A stretch of 52,901 bases of DNA from Streptomyces viridochromogenes DSM 40736 (GTDB lineage Bacteria; Actinomycetota; Actinomycetes; Streptomycetales; Streptomycetaceae). The stretch's first letter is position 1. Every line of letters begins with the position of its first letter. This document shows positions 7,830 through 16,041 of the stretch, piece by piece. The stretch spans positions 1,834,682 to 1,887,582 of the forward strand of contig NZ_GG657757.1 in assembly GCF_000158955.1 (NCBI RefSeq), in the 5' to 3' direction. A model generated the notes under the pieces. That model was not told where the DNA came from, ran no database searches, and saw only the letters and a program-made list of their open reading frames with translations. The position numbers and the translations under genes were made by a program.

Positions 7830-7941
7830 GGGGGCGTGTCGGGGGGTGTCCGCCCGCAGTGGGCGGCGCGTGTGACGCCAGTCAGCCGGTAGGTGACCTG
7901 GTCGCGCCGTTCCGAGGACGGACACCCCCCGGCGCGCCCCC
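7830..7941. repeat. 112-bp structured inverted-repeat element
   Basis: Arms 7830-7852 and 7919-7941 are inverted copies matching at 21 of 23 positions. The two differences are G-U compatible in one RNA strand. The 66-base interior contains smaller palindromes such as AGGTGACCT and CCCGC...GCGGG. It sits in the 3' untranslated region of the DUF3533 gene, between convergent genes. It resembles a non-autonomous mobile repeat or a structured RNA. Confidence 0.55.
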
Positions 7942-8000
7942 GACCCACGACGAAACAGCATGCGACAGCACAACGCCATACCCCACGCAAACGCAAAAGC

Positions 8001-8024
8001 CCCGCCCCTCACACAAGGGGCGGG
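8001..8024. terminator. bidirectional terminator between the DUF3533 gene and the protease
   Basis: CCCGCCCCT (8001-8009) pairs perfectly with AGGGGCGGG (8016-8024) around a six-base loop, with flanking A and T pairs. It lies between the two convergent genes, about 20 bp from the protease stop. Confidence 0.75.
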
Positions 8025-8043
8025 ACTTCGGAAAGCCGCGGCG

Positions 8044-9126
8044 TCAGCCGATCTCGGTCCCGGTCGCCGACAGCGCCTCCGTCACCGGCTGGAAGAACGT
8101 CTCCCCGCCCGAGGTGCAGTCACCACTGCCACCGGACGTGAGCCCGACCGCCTTGTCACCCGAGAACAGCGACCCGCCACTGTCCCCCGGCTCCGCGCAC
8201 ACGTCGGTCTGGATCAGGCCGTTCACGATGTCGCCGTTGCCGTAGTTCACGGTGGCGTCCAGCCCCGTGACCTTCCCGTCGTGCACCTGGGTCGTCGACC
8301 CGCTCCGCGTGACCTTCATACCGACGGTCGCCTCGGCCGCACCCGTGATCTTCTGCGCCGACCCGTTGTAGAGGTTCACCTCACTCGGGTGAGCCACGTC
8401 CGCGGTGTACTTGACCAGCCCGTAGTCGTTGTCCGGGAAGCTGGAGTCCGCGTTGGTCCCGATCTTCTTGCCGCTGGAGTCGGACCACGTCGAGATGGAC
8501 TCGGTGCAGTGCCCGGCGGTCAGGAAAAACGGTTCCCCGCCCTTGACCACGTTGAAGCCGAGCGAGCAGCGACCACTGCCACCGGTGATGGCGTCCCCGC
8601 CGGCGACGAAGGGCTTGTACTCCCCCTTCGTCCGCTGGAGCTCGGCCTTCGCGCCCAGCGCGTCGACGACCTTCGTCAACGTCGACCACTCCGCCTTGGA
8701 CACCGTACGGTCCGCGGTCACGACGACCTTGTTGGTCGTCGGGTCGGTCACCCAGGAGGTACCCGGGATCGTCGCGTCCGCCTTCAGCGTGCTGCGGGCG
8801 CTCTTCAGTTCGGCGAGCGAGTTCGCCACGATTCTCGCCTTGGCGCCGGCCTTCTCGACCGCATCCGCGGCGGCCTCGTCGAGCACGTTCACCACAAGGC
8901 TCTTGCTCTTGGTGTCGTAGTACGTACCCGCCGCGTCGCCGCCCAGGTCCTGGGCCAGCGTCGAGGCGAGCTTTCCGGCCGCCACGATCGACAGGGTCTT
9001 GGGCGCGGAGGCCTCAGGCGTCTCGCTCGCGTTCGCAGACTGCAAGGTGACTCCCGCGGCGACCAGGGCGACTATTCCGCCACCTGCCACGGCTGCACGC
9101 CGCTTGGATATGCGTCGGTGCTTCAA
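8044..9126 (-). CDS. secreted S1-family serine protease with alpha-lytic-type propeptide (streptogrisin-like)
   Basis: A 360-aa pre-pro-protease. The start is an unusual TTG at 9126, chosen because AGGAGG precedes it and the signal peptide then begins KHRRISKRR. The signal peptide ends near ANA (residue 33). A propeptide to about 173 acts as folding chaperone. The mature chymotrypsin-fold domain contains catalytic His206 (TAGHC), Asp234 (DNDYG) and Ser316 (EPGDSGGS), with likely disulfides Cys187-Cys207 and Cys310-Cys337. Its family degrades extracellular protein in nutrient-limited mycelium. It is a paralogue of the next gene upstream, with similar domain order. A TTAC-N6-GTAA palindrome lies about 210 bp upstream. 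Confidence 0.93.
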   Translation of the reverse strand: MKHRRISKRRAAVAGGGIVALVAAGVTLQSANASETPEASAPKTLSIVAAGKLASTLAQDLGGDAAGTYYDTKSKSLVVNVLDEAAADAVEKAGAKARIVANSLAELKSARSTLKADATIPGTSWVTDPTTNKVVVTADRTVSKAEWSTLTKVVDALGAKAELQRTKGEYKPFVAGGDAITGGSGRCSLGFNVVKGGEPFFLTAGHCTESISTWSDSSGKKIGTNADSSFPDNDYGLVKYTADVAHPSEVNLYNGSAQKITGAAEATVGMKVTRSGSTTQVHDGKVTGLDATVNYGNGDIVNGLIQTDVCAEPGDSGGSLFSGDKAVGLTSGGSGDCTSGGETFFQPVTEALSATGTEIG

Positions 9127-9333
9127 CTGCTGTCCTCCTGTGGGGGGACGGTCCGGGAGGTTGTGGGGACCTCGCGGACCGGAAGGCTTCGTTGACGAGC
9201 GCCCACTATTCCGAGGACAACGGGGAGCACACAAGGTCGACTTCAGGACGCGCGTAGATGACGGACCGCACGCCCCCTCATATTGACCGCCCATGGCCAA
9301 ATCGGACCCAACTCCCGCGTGTTCACACTGCAA

Positions 9334-9353
9334 ACATTACGCGCGAGTAATGT
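9334..9353. promoter_or_regulatory. TTAC-N6-GTAA palindrome upstream of the protease
   Basis: ACATTAC (9334-9340) and GTAATGT (9347-9353) form a perfect 7-bp inverted repeat around GCGCGA. The core TTAC-N6-GTAA is the same pattern seen twice upstream of the secreted lipase, which suggests one regulator for both exoenzymes. Confidence 0.45.
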
Positions 9354-9497
9354 GTGCGCACGCTGTGAGGTCTACCCCTGACTGAAAACCACCCATCGAC
9401 CGACCCCAACCAGTAGCCACAAAAAGCCCACTGACACACCATCTCCACATCCTCGCGAAACCTCCACCAACCACAACAACCCACACCAAACAGAAAG

Positions 9498-9524
9498 GCC
9501 CCCGCACGCAGTACGTGCGGGGGC
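9498..9524 (-). terminator. terminator of the streptogrisin B-like gene
   Basis: GCCCCCGCACG (9498-9508) and CGTGCGGGGGC (9514-9524) form a perfect 11-bp stem with a five-base loop, 33 bp past the protease stop codon on the minus strand. Confidence 0.8.
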
Positions 9525-9556
9525 GCAAATCGCCCTGAACTACTGCCCGACGGGGC

Positions 9557-10462
9557 CTAGTACACGCTGACGCCGTAGGCGCTCAGGGCCTCGGTGACGG
9601 GCTGGAAGAACGTCGTACCACCGGAGGTGCAGTCACCGCTGCCGCCGGAGGTCAGACCGTACGCCGTGCCGTTGCTGCCGTAGAGCGAACCGCCGGAGTC
9701 ACCGGGCTCGGCGCAGACGGTGGTCTGGATCAGGCCGGAGACGACGTCGCCGCCACCGTAGTTGACGGTGGCGTTGAGGGCGGTGACACGGCCGCTGTGC
9801 GTACCGGACGTGGAACCGTCGCGGATGACGGTGGTGCCCACGCTCGGGGTGGCCGCGCGGGTGATGTCCACGCCGTTCGCGGTGCCGGGCCGGCTGACGG
9901 AGCCGCTGTAGCGCACGATGCCGTAGTCGTTGCCCGGGAAGCTGGAGCCGGCGGTCGAGCCGATGACCGTGGTGCGGCCGGAGTTGGAGTACCAGGTGCC
10001 CGCGCCGTCGGTGCAGTGACCGGCGGTCAGGAAGAACTGCTGACCGCTGCTGTTCTGGACGTTGAAGCCGAGGGAGCAGCGCCAGCTACTCGCATAGATG
10101 GCGTCGCCGCCCTGGATGAGCTTGTTGAACGTGCCGGGGGTGCGCTTGATCGTGAGCGCGTCGGCGTTGCCGCCGGCCTGCTGCTTGATCTTCGCTATCT
10201 CGGCCTGTGTGACCGTGCTGTCCACGGTCAGGAGCACGCGGTTGTTCTTGCTGTCGACGGCCCAGGCGGTGCCCGGGATGTCGGCCTTCAGCAACGATCC
10301 GCTGGCGCTCTTGAGCTCCGCGGCGCTGAAGGTGGAGGGGGTGTCGGACGCGTTCGCGCTGGGGATCGCGATCGCGGCAGCGGCCACGAGGCCGGTGGAG
10401 ACGGCGATCAGCCGGGTCCGTCTCGAAATGCCGCTGCGAGGGGTGGTGCGCTTGATCCTCAC
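9557..10462 (-). CDS. streptogrisin B-like secreted serine protease
   Basis: A 301-aa pre-pro-protease, recognisably close to Streptomyces griseus protease B: N-terminus RIKRT, propeptide motif DIPGTAW, C-terminus [15 protein letters not shown]. The start is a GTG at 10462 with GGAGG nine bases upstream. The signal peptide ends at ANA (38). The propeptide runs to about 115, and the mature enzyme begins near IQGGDAIY. Catalytic residues are His149, Asp179 and Ser256. The neighbouring gene is a paralogue with a longer propeptide. A plausible promoter (TTGCGC, 18 bp, AATACT) lies at 10583-10612. The I78-type inhibitor at 18.5 kb may protect the cell from enzymes of this class, but that link is only inference. 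Confidence 0.94.
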   Translation of the reverse strand: MRIKRTTPRSGISRRTRLIAVSTGLVAAAAIAIPSANASDTPSTFSAAELKSASGSLLKADIPGTAWAVDSKNNRVLLTVDSTVTQAEIAKIKQQAGGNADALTIKRTPGTFNKLIQGGDAIYASSWRCSLGFNVQNSSGQQFFLTAGHCTDGAGTWYSNSGRTTVIGSTAGSSFPGNDYGIVRYSGSVSRPGTANGVDITRAATPSVGTTVIRDGSTSGTHSGRVTALNATVNYGGGDVVSGLIQTTVCAEPGDSGGSLYGSNGTAYGLTSGGSGDCTSGGTTFFQPVTEALSAYGVSVY

Positions 10463-10582
10463 TTTTCGTTCCTCCACAAAGGAAGTCGGGGGCCCTCGTG
10501 GGGTTTCGGGCCCGTGAGGCGCAGCCTGGGACCGCGTGTCCGGTTTCCGAACACGCCGTGCCCCTGACAAGCGCTGAGGGGG

Positions 10583-10612
10583 AGTATTCGGCCGAACGGC
10601 CGGTCGGCGCAA
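10583..10612 (-). promoter_or_regulatory. candidate housekeeping promoter of the streptogrisin B-like gene
   Basis: On the minus strand, TTGCGC (10607-10612) and AATACT (10583-10588) are separated by 18 bp. The spacer contains the palindrome CGGCCGTTCGGCCG. This implies a leader of about 115 nt before the GTG. Confidence 0.4.
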
Positions 10613-10705
10613 GAGGGCCTTTCGGCCGTCAACCTTTGAAAGACCTTTACCAGCACGTCCCGTAGCAGCACCCGCGCCCCGTACCGCACCCGCGCCGGGG
10701 ACGGG

Positions 10706-11971
10706 TCAGCAACCGTCGCAGGGGCAGCAGCAGTCGCACCCGTCGCAGTCACAGTCCCGGCAGCAGCCCTCGCGCTTCTTGCGGGACCACGGGCCCTCGT
10801 ACTCCTTGGCGCAGCACAGCTTGCAGGTACAGCACAGCAGCCAGAACATCCCGCAGCCGGCCCAGAACCCACGCCGCCCCTTGGGCGGCTGCGGCGCCGG
10901 CGCGCCGTCGCCGAACCCACCGCCGCCGTAGGCTCCTCCGCCGCCGTACGCTCCACCGCCGCCGGCGTACGGATTCCCGCCACCGCCCGCGTAGGGGTTC
11001 TGCGGGGAGCCGGGCCCGTGCGCGTACGGTCCCTGAGGCGGCTGCTGCCCATACGGACCAGGTCCGTCCGAACCGGGCCCGTACGGCCCGCCACCCTGGT
11101 GGGACGCGCACACCGGCACCGTGCCGAACGCCCGGTCCACCGAACGACCCAGTTCGTGCGCGAGGAGCAGATGCACGAGCGCGGCGTCCTCGAACTCGAC
11201 GTCGCGCAGTGCGAGCCGCACTCCGGCCACCGCGTCGTCGGCGAGCCGCCGGGCCTCCATCGCAGAGGTGCCCGTCGCGGCGATCGGGTTCCAGGCGCCT
11301 GACGCGGCGTCAGCGTGCAGGTCCTCCACGGCGTCCAGCAGGTGGGCCAGGCGTCCGAAGAGCCGTCCCGCCTCGGCGAGCGGCCCGGCGTTGTGCGGTC
11401 GGCCGGCCAGGACGGCCGTGTGCGCGAAGGCGGCTGCGGTGGCGGTCTCGGTCGGTTCGGTGACGGTCAGGATCGGCGTCCCGGGCCCGGCGAGCGCCTC
11501 GAGGCCGCCCTGCCGGTCCACGGCGTCGACCAGGACGGCGGTGTCGAACCCGACGGCCCTGCCGGTACGGGCGCCGGCCGCGTCCCAGTTCGCGGCGACC
11601 CTGCGGGCGGCACGCGCCACCGGCCTGCGGGCCAACAGCCCGTCCTGGTCGCTCACGTGGTCGCGCACCTTCGCCGAGGCCAGTACAAGGGAGACGGCCG
11701 CCGCCAGGCGGGCACCCTCGCCGTGTGCGACGGAGGCGGTGCGCATGCCGCGCAGCGGGCACGGCCCGGCCGTTCGCCGCCCGGTTTCTCCGCGCTGCGC
11801 CTGAGCCTCCGTCAAAATTGATATGAGCAGACCGTCATAGTTCGTCACTATTCGAGCGAACTGTCCGTGGTCACCCCGCAGTGTGAGGCACAGCCCGCAC
11901 AAATGCGCCATCCACTGGCTCGTGTACTTCTCTCCGAGCCGGTGCCTGCAAGGCCTGACGATTCCGAACAC
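10706..11971 (-). CDS. DUF5685-family protein with Gly/Tyr/Pro linker and 16-cysteine tail
   Basis: A 421-aa protein of unknown function. The start is a GTG at 11971 after GGGGGAA. Residues 1-280 form a helical domain with the family N-terminus FGIVRPCRHRLGEKY and an early HLCGLCLTL CxxC. A low-complexity linker (about 280-365) repeats GPYG, PYAGGGG and AYGGGG. The last 50 residues contain 16 cysteines arranged as CC, CxC, CxxC and CCC. Such a tail suggests metal or thiol chemistry, but no catalytic motif is visible. There is no signal peptide. It is divergent from sflA across a short gap with a 20-bp-period direct repeat. Function is unassigned. Confidence 0.82.
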   Translation of the reverse strand: MFGIVRPCRHRLGEKYTSQWMAHLCGLCLTLRGDHGQFARIVTNYDGLLISILTEAQAQRGETGRRTAGPCPLRGMRTASVAHGEGARLAAAVSLVLASAKVRDHVSDQDGLLARRPVARAARRVAANWDAAGARTGRAVGFDTAVLVDAVDRQGGLEALAGPGTPILTVTEPTETATAAAFAHTAVLAGRPHNAGPLAEAGRLFGRLAHLLDAVEDLHADAASGAWNPIAATGTSAMEARRLADDAVAGVRLALRDVEFEDAALVHLLLAHELGRSVDRAFGTVPVCASHQGGGPYGPGSDGPGPYGQQPPQGPYAHGPGSPQNPYAGGGGNPYAGGGGAYGGGGAYGGGGFGDGAPAPQPPKGRRGFWAGCGMFWLLCCTCKLCCAKEYEGPWSRKKREGCCRDCDCDGCDCCCPCDGC

Positions 11972-12029
11972 GACGTTCCCCCGGGCTTCGTTACGACGCT
12001 GAGCTGCGGCATCGTACCGACCCGGGTGT

Positions 12030-12062
12030 TCACCCGTACGCCCCGGCCGTCACCCGTACGCC
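12030..12062. repeat. 13-bp direct repeat in the DUF5685/sflA intergenic region
   Basis: TCACCCGTACGCC occurs at 12030-12042 and 12050-12062, exactly 20 bp apart, so both copies lie on the same DNA face. A -10-like TATGAT for the leftward gene is at 12070-12075. The repeats would fall at or just after that start point, a typical repressor position. Confidence 0.4.
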
Positions 12063-12261
12063 GGGAAGAATCATATTTCACTCACAGTCAGCAGCCGTTT
12101 GGGAAACGACCCTTGGGACACACGGACTCTCGACGGATTCGCTGTGCACCAGTACCGTCACAAACCCCCCGCGCGGCGTCTATCCACTTGGCGCGCCATC
12201 CGCATCATGGACGACCATAGGGGTGCGGAAAGCAGAAAGACCGCTGTGAGAGGAGGCGTCC

Positions 12262-12699
12262 ATGGGATCGGTACGCAAGGCAAGTGCCTGGCTTGGCCTC
12301 GTCGACGACAACGAAGACGAGCGTTACTACGACGACGACTACTCCGACGGGACCGAGCCCGGGGACGCCTGGGTCACCGATCCGCGCGTCAAGGTGGCCT
12401 CGGACGTCGCCGAGGAGAAGGGCCGCCGCATCGGCACGGTGACCCCGGACAGCTTCCGGGACGCCCGCGCCATCGGCGAGCTGTTCCGGGAGGGCGTGCC
12501 GGTCATCATGAACCTCACGGCCATGGACGCCGCCGACGCCAAGCGCGTCGTGGACTTCGCGGCCGGGCTGATCTTCGGGCTGCGCGGTTCCATCGAGCGG
12601 GTGTCGACCCGCGTGTTCCTGCTGACCCCCGCCAACACGGAGATCGTGAACGGCGACCCGACCGGGCACCGCACGGACGGCTTCTTCAACCAGAGCTGA
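12262..12699 (+). CDS. sflA: SepF-like cell-division protein (SflA-type paralogue)
   Basis: A 145-aa DUF552/SepF-family protein starting at ATG 12262 after GAGAGGAGG. The N-terminus [12 protein letters not shown] resembles the membrane-binding helix of SepF. An acidic stretch ([16 protein letters not shown]) follows, and then the conserved core ([53 protein letters not shown]). Canonical SepF sits with ftsZ in the dcw cluster. This isolated copy next to the acyl-CoA dehydrogenase matches the recalled position of S. coelicolor SflA (SCO1749), which acts in sporulation-linked polar growth and septation. The paralogue assignment rests on context. Confidence 0.88.
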   Translation: MGSVRKASAWLGLVDDNEDERYYDDDYSDGTEPGDAWVTDPRVKVASDVAEEKGRRIGTVTPDSFRDARAIGELFREGVPVIMNLTAMDAADAKRVVDFAAGLIFGLRGSIERVSTRVFLLTPANTEIVNGDPTGHRTDGFFNQS

Positions 12700-12726
12700 G
12701 GCAGGGCCGCTCGCCGGTCCTGCCTC
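12698..12726. terminator. terminator between sflA and the acyl-CoA dehydrogenase
   Basis: GAGGCAGG (12698-12705) pairs with CCTGCCTC (12719-12726) around a 13-base loop. It begins at the sflA stop codon and ends 11 bp before the convergent dehydrogenase stop. Confidence 0.6.
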
Positions 12727-12736
12727 CGCACGGGGT

Positions 12737-13927
12737 TCACCGGAAGGCGTCGAGCCCGGTGAGCGCCTTGCCCAGCACGAGCTGGTGCATCTCGACGGTG
12801 CCCTCGTAGGTGAGCACCGACTCGAGGTTGGTCGCGTGCCGCATCACGGGGTATTCGAGGGAGATCCCGTTCGCCCCGAGGATGGTGCGGGCCGTACGGC
12901 AGATCTCGATCGCCTCCCGCACGTTGTTGAGCTTGCCGAAGCTGACCTGCTCGGGGCGCAGGCGGCCGGCGTCCATACGCCGCCCCAGATGGTGGGCGAG
13001 CAGAATCCCCTTGTGCAGTTCGACCGCCATGTCGGCGAGTTTGGCCTGGGTGAGCTGGAAGCCGCCGATGGGCCGCCCGAACTGCTCCCGCGACTTCGCG
13101 TAGTCGACCGCGGCCTCGAAACTGCTGCGGGCTGCGCCCATGGCGCCCCAGACGATCCCGTACCGGGCGTGCGACAGACAGCTGAGCGGCCCGCGCAGTC
13201 CGGTGCCCTCCGGCAGGACGGCGGCGGCGGGCAGCCGTACGTCGTCGAGGACGAGCTCGCTGGTGACGGAGGCCCGCAGGGACCACTTGTGCTTGATCTC
13301 GGGTGCGGAGAACCCGGCGCTGTCGGTCGGCACGACGAACCCGCGGATCCCGTCCTCGGTCTGCGCCCACACGACCGCGACACCGGCCACCGACCCGTTG
13401 GTGATCCACATCTTGCGGCCATTGAGCACCCAGTCGGTGCCGTCGCGCTTGGCGTGCGTCCGCATGGAGGCGGGGTCGGATCCGTGGTCGGGCTCGGTGA
13501 GCCCGAAGCAGCCGATGACGTCACCGGCGGCCATACGGGGCAGCCACTGCTGCTTCTGCTCCTCGCTGCCGAACCGGTGGATCGCGTACATGGCGAGGGA
13601 GCCCTGTACCGAGACGAGGGACCGGATTCCGGAGTCGGCGGCCTCCAGCTCGAGACACGCCAGCCCGTACTGCACGGCGGACGCGCCGGCGCACCCGTAC
13701 CCGTCGAGGGACATCCCGAGGGCGCCGATCCCGCCGAGCTCCTTCGCGAGCTCCCGGATCCCGGGCAGCTCCCCCTTCTCGTACCACTCGGCGACGTACG
13801 GCAGCACCCGGTCCGCGGCCCAGGCCCGCACGGTGTCCCTGATCCCGAGGTCCTCCGGCTCCAGCAGGTCGTCGAGGCCGAGGGGGTCGACGGGGTCGAA
13901 GGGGGGCAGCTTGGACGACACAGACAT
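12737..13927 (-). CDS. acyl-CoA dehydrogenase (glutaryl-CoA dehydrogenase-like)
   Basis: A 396-aa FAD-dependent dehydrogenase. The flavin/substrate loop GCFGLTEPDHGSDP (about 145-158) and WITNGSVAGV are present. The C-terminal helical domain has FGRPIGGFQLTQAKLADM and the catalytic-glutamate motif LTYEGTVEMHQLVLG near the end, which is typical of GcdH and related short-chain dehydrogenases. It uses an acyl-CoA and passes electrons to ETF. The start is the ATG at 13927 after GGAGGG. The promoter region contains a TAGCA-C-TGCTA palindrome. It is convergent with sflA. The exact acyl substrate is uncertain. Confidence 0.9.
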   Translation of the reverse strand: MSVSSKLPPFDPVDPLGLDDLLEPEDLGIRDTVRAWAADRVLPYVAEWYEKGELPGIRELAKELGGIGALGMSLDGYGCAGASAVQYGLACLELEAADSGIRSLVSVQGSLAMYAIHRFGSEEQKQQWLPRMAAGDVIGCFGLTEPDHGSDPASMRTHAKRDGTDWVLNGRKMWITNGSVAGVAVVWAQTEDGIRGFVVPTDSAGFSAPEIKHKWSLRASVTSELVLDDVRLPAAAVLPEGTGLRGPLSCLSHARYGIVWGAMGAARSSFEAAVDYAKSREQFGRPIGGFQLTQAKLADMAVELHKGILLAHHLGRRMDAGRLRPEQVSFGKLNNVREAIEICRTARTILGANGISLEYPVMRHATNLESVLTYEGTVEMHQLVLGKALTGLDAFR

Positions 13928-13953
13928 GACGACACCCTCCGAGACTCTTTAAC

Positions 13954-13964
13954 TAGCACTGCTA
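13954..13964. promoter_or_regulatory. palindromic operator candidate upstream of the acyl-CoA dehydrogenase
   Basis: TAGCACTGCTA is a perfect palindrome about its central C, set in an A/T-rich patch (13948-13970) about 27-37 bases upstream of the start codon. A TetR-type acyl-responsive repressor site is plausible but unproven. Confidence 0.4.
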
Positions 13965-14114
13965 ATAAAGAAGCTACGACCTCCGCCCGCCCCCGCACCA
14001 CCCGTAGCTGCCAACCAACGAGGAAAGGTCGCCCGCGGGGACGCATCACCATCGGCGCCCGCGGGCACGATCCCCCGAACCCCCACCCACCCCCACCGCA
14101 AGCCACCAACGGCG

Positions 14115-14141
14115 CGGCACGGGCGGTACGGCACGGGCGGT
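14115..14141. repeat. 14-bp-period tandem repeat after the exporter gene
   Basis: CGGCACGGGCGGT occurs at 14115-14127 and 14129-14141. It lies 15 bp beyond the exporter stop codon; I see no function in it. Confidence 0.4.
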
Positions 14142-14155
14142 GCATGGGTGGCGGG

Positions 14156-15778
14156 CTACGCCGAGACCCGTGACTCCGCGGCGTCCCTCTGTGCAGGCAC
14201 CTCCACCGTCCCCTCCCCGGCCCCGGCGCCCTCCTCCTCACACTGCATGTCCCGCGGCAAACGCAACGCCATCACCGCTCCCAACAGCAACAGCCCGGCA
14301 CTCACCAGCAACGTCACATGCAGCCCGTGCACAAACGAGTCCCGGGCCGCATGCCGCAGAGCGGCCCCCGCGCTCCCGCCCAGTCGCGCGGCAACCTCGT
14401 ACGCCTCCCCCAGCGAATGCCCCGCCGAAGCGGAAGCCGACTGCGGAACACCCGGCACACCCGACAGCCCCGGTGTGTACGCCGCGTTCATCACGGTGCC
14501 GAGCAGCGCGATCCCGATCCCCGCCCCCAGCTGGTACGACGTCTCCCCGATCGCCGCCGCCCCACCGGCCTGCTCCTGCGGGGCCTCGCTCAGCATCGAC
14601 TCGTACGCCCCGAACAGCGTCGTCTCCAGCCCGAAGCCCAGCAGTACGAAGGAGGCCACCATCAGCGCACAGTCGTCCGTCCGGCCCATCGCGGTCAGCA
14701 GCACCACCGCGAACGCCGTCAGGCAGAACCCGAAGCACACCATCCGCCGCGGCCCGAACCGCCGCAGCATCCGCGCTCCGGCCAGCCCCGCCGCCATCGC
14801 GGCGAACGTCAGCGGCAGCAGCCGCAGCCCCGTCTCCAGCGGAGACAGCCCCAGCACCAGCTGGAGGTACTGCGCCGCGATCAGTTCGAGTCCGACCAGC
14901 GCGAGCATCGCCAGCACGATGCACCCGACGGACGTGCTGAACGCCGGCCGCGCGAACATCTTCAGGTCCACCAGCGGATGCGTCCGCCGCCGCTGCCGCC
15001 GCACGAAGCCGATCACCAGCAGCGCTCCCACCACCAGCGGCGGCACGGTGAGCAGGCTCCCCAGCGACTCGCCGCCGCCGAGCCGCTTGACGCCCAGCAC
15101 CACGCCGAACAGCCCGGCCGCCGCCATCAGCGCACCGACGACGTCCCAGGGGCCGTCCCCGTCGCCCTTCGACTCGGGCAGCAGCAGCCGCCCCACCGGG
15201 AGGCTGACCAGCATCAACGGAATGTTGACGAGGAAGACCGACCCCCACCAGAAGTGCTCCAGCAGGAAGCCGCCGAGCAGTGGTCCGATCGCCGCGCCGA
15301 CGGCGGCCACGGCGCTCCAGATGCCGATCGCGAGCGCGCGCTCACGCCGGTCGGGGAAGACCTGCCGCAGGATCGACAGGGTCGCGGGCATGATCATCGC
15401 GCCGCCCACGCCGAGCAGCGCCCGCGCCACGATCAGTACCTGGGCGTTGTCGGCCAGGGCCGCCATCCCGGAGGCGACGCCGAACAGCGCGTACCCGAGG
15501 AGCAGGATCCTCCTGCGGCCCACACGATCGCCCAGCGTGCCGAACAGGATCAGCAGCGAGGCGCAGACCAGTGGGTAGACGTCGACGATCCAGAGCAGCT
15601 CTATCCCGCCGGGCTTCAGGTCCTCCGTGACGGCGGGGACCGCCACGTGCAGCACGGTGGCGTCGACGGCGACCAGCAGCAGGCTGACGCAGAGGACGAC
15701 GAGAACCACCCAGCGGTTGGCACCGGACCCGGCCGCCCGACGGCGCAGCGCAGCGGCGGCCGTGGTCGTCCCGGACAT
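14156..15778 (-). CDS. DHA2-family (14-helix) MFS drug/metabolite exporter
   Basis: A 540-aa proton antiporter of the major facilitator superfamily. The start is the ATG at 15778, seven bases after GGGAGG; the frame is open further upstream but without a ribosome site. Motifs include DATVLHVAVPAV in helix 1, GTLGDRVGRRRILLLG (loop 2-3, motif A, about 80-95) and the antiporter motif C near GAAIGPLLGGFLLEHFWWGSVFLVN. About 14 hydrophobic segments are visible. The C-terminus is acidic. A GTTCCG-C-CGGAAC palindrome lies upstream at 15947-15959, but no regulator gene is adjacent. Likely role: multidrug or product efflux; substrate unknown. Confidence 0.9.
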   Translation of the reverse strand: MSGTTTAAAALRRRAAGSGANRWVVLVVLCVSLLLVAVDATVLHVAVPAVTEDLKPGGIELLWIVDVYPLVCASLLILFGTLGDRVGRRRILLLGYALFGVASGMAALADNAQVLIVARALLGVGGAMIMPATLSILRQVFPDRRERALAIGIWSAVAAVGAAIGPLLGGFLLEHFWWGSVFLVNIPLMLVSLPVGRLLLPESKGDGDGPWDVVGALMAAAGLFGVVLGVKRLGGGESLGSLLTVPPLVVGALLVIGFVRRQRRRTHPLVDLKMFARPAFSTSVGCIVLAMLALVGLELIAAQYLQLVLGLSPLETGLRLLPLTFAAMAAGLAGARMLRRFGPRRMVCFGFCLTAFAVVLLTAMGRTDDCALMVASFVLLGFGLETTLFGAYESMLSEAPQEQAGGAAAIGETSYQLGAGIGIALLGTVMNAAYTPGLSGVPGVPQSASASAGHSLGEAYEVAARLGGSAGAALRHAARDSFVHGLHVTLLVSAGLLLLGAVMALRLPRDMQCEEEGAGAGEGTVEVPAQRDAAESRVSA

Positions 15779-15946
15779 GCACGTACCTCCCAGATGTTCC
15801 CTCGCGATCGGCGGGCTCACGGGGTGGGGGACGCCCCCGCGACTCGGCCGGAGAGGAGCGGTGGTCCCCGGCCCGCGCAAACGAAAAGCGAGTGACACGT
15901 CAGAGTACGCGAGTCCGCGCGCAAGCCGAGTGGCGGACCTCTCACG

Positions 15947-15959
15947 GTTCCGCCGGAAC
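15947..15959. promoter_or_regulatory. 13-bp palindrome between the exporter and the mannosyltransferase
   Basis: GTTCCGCCGGAAC is perfectly symmetrical about its central base. It lies 169 bp upstream of the exporter start and 83 bp upstream of the rightward gene. It is an operator candidate only. Confidence 0.3.
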
Positions 15960-16028
15960 GATGTGGCGTACGCCACTCCCCTCTCCGGCGACCACGCCCC
16001 GGACGGCCGGCCGGTTCCGTCCCGGGTC

Positions 16029-16034
16029 GATAAT
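16029..16034 (+). promoter_or_regulatory. -10 element of a probable leaderless promoter
   Basis: GATAAT ends eight bases before the GTG at 16042, which would place the transcription start on or next to the first codon. No Shine-Dalgarno sequence is present. Both points indicate a leaderless mRNA. Confidence 0.5.
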
Positions 16035-16041
16035 CGGGCCC

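Larger units (their letters stand above)
9127..9556. other. 430-bp gap between the two protease genes
   Basis: It holds the ribosome site and promoter region of the downstream protease, the palindrome at 9334-9353 and the terminator of the upstream protease at 9498-9524. Codon pattern and frame breaks argue against another gene. The part near 9360-9500 is unusually A/C-rich for this genome. Confidence 0.6.
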
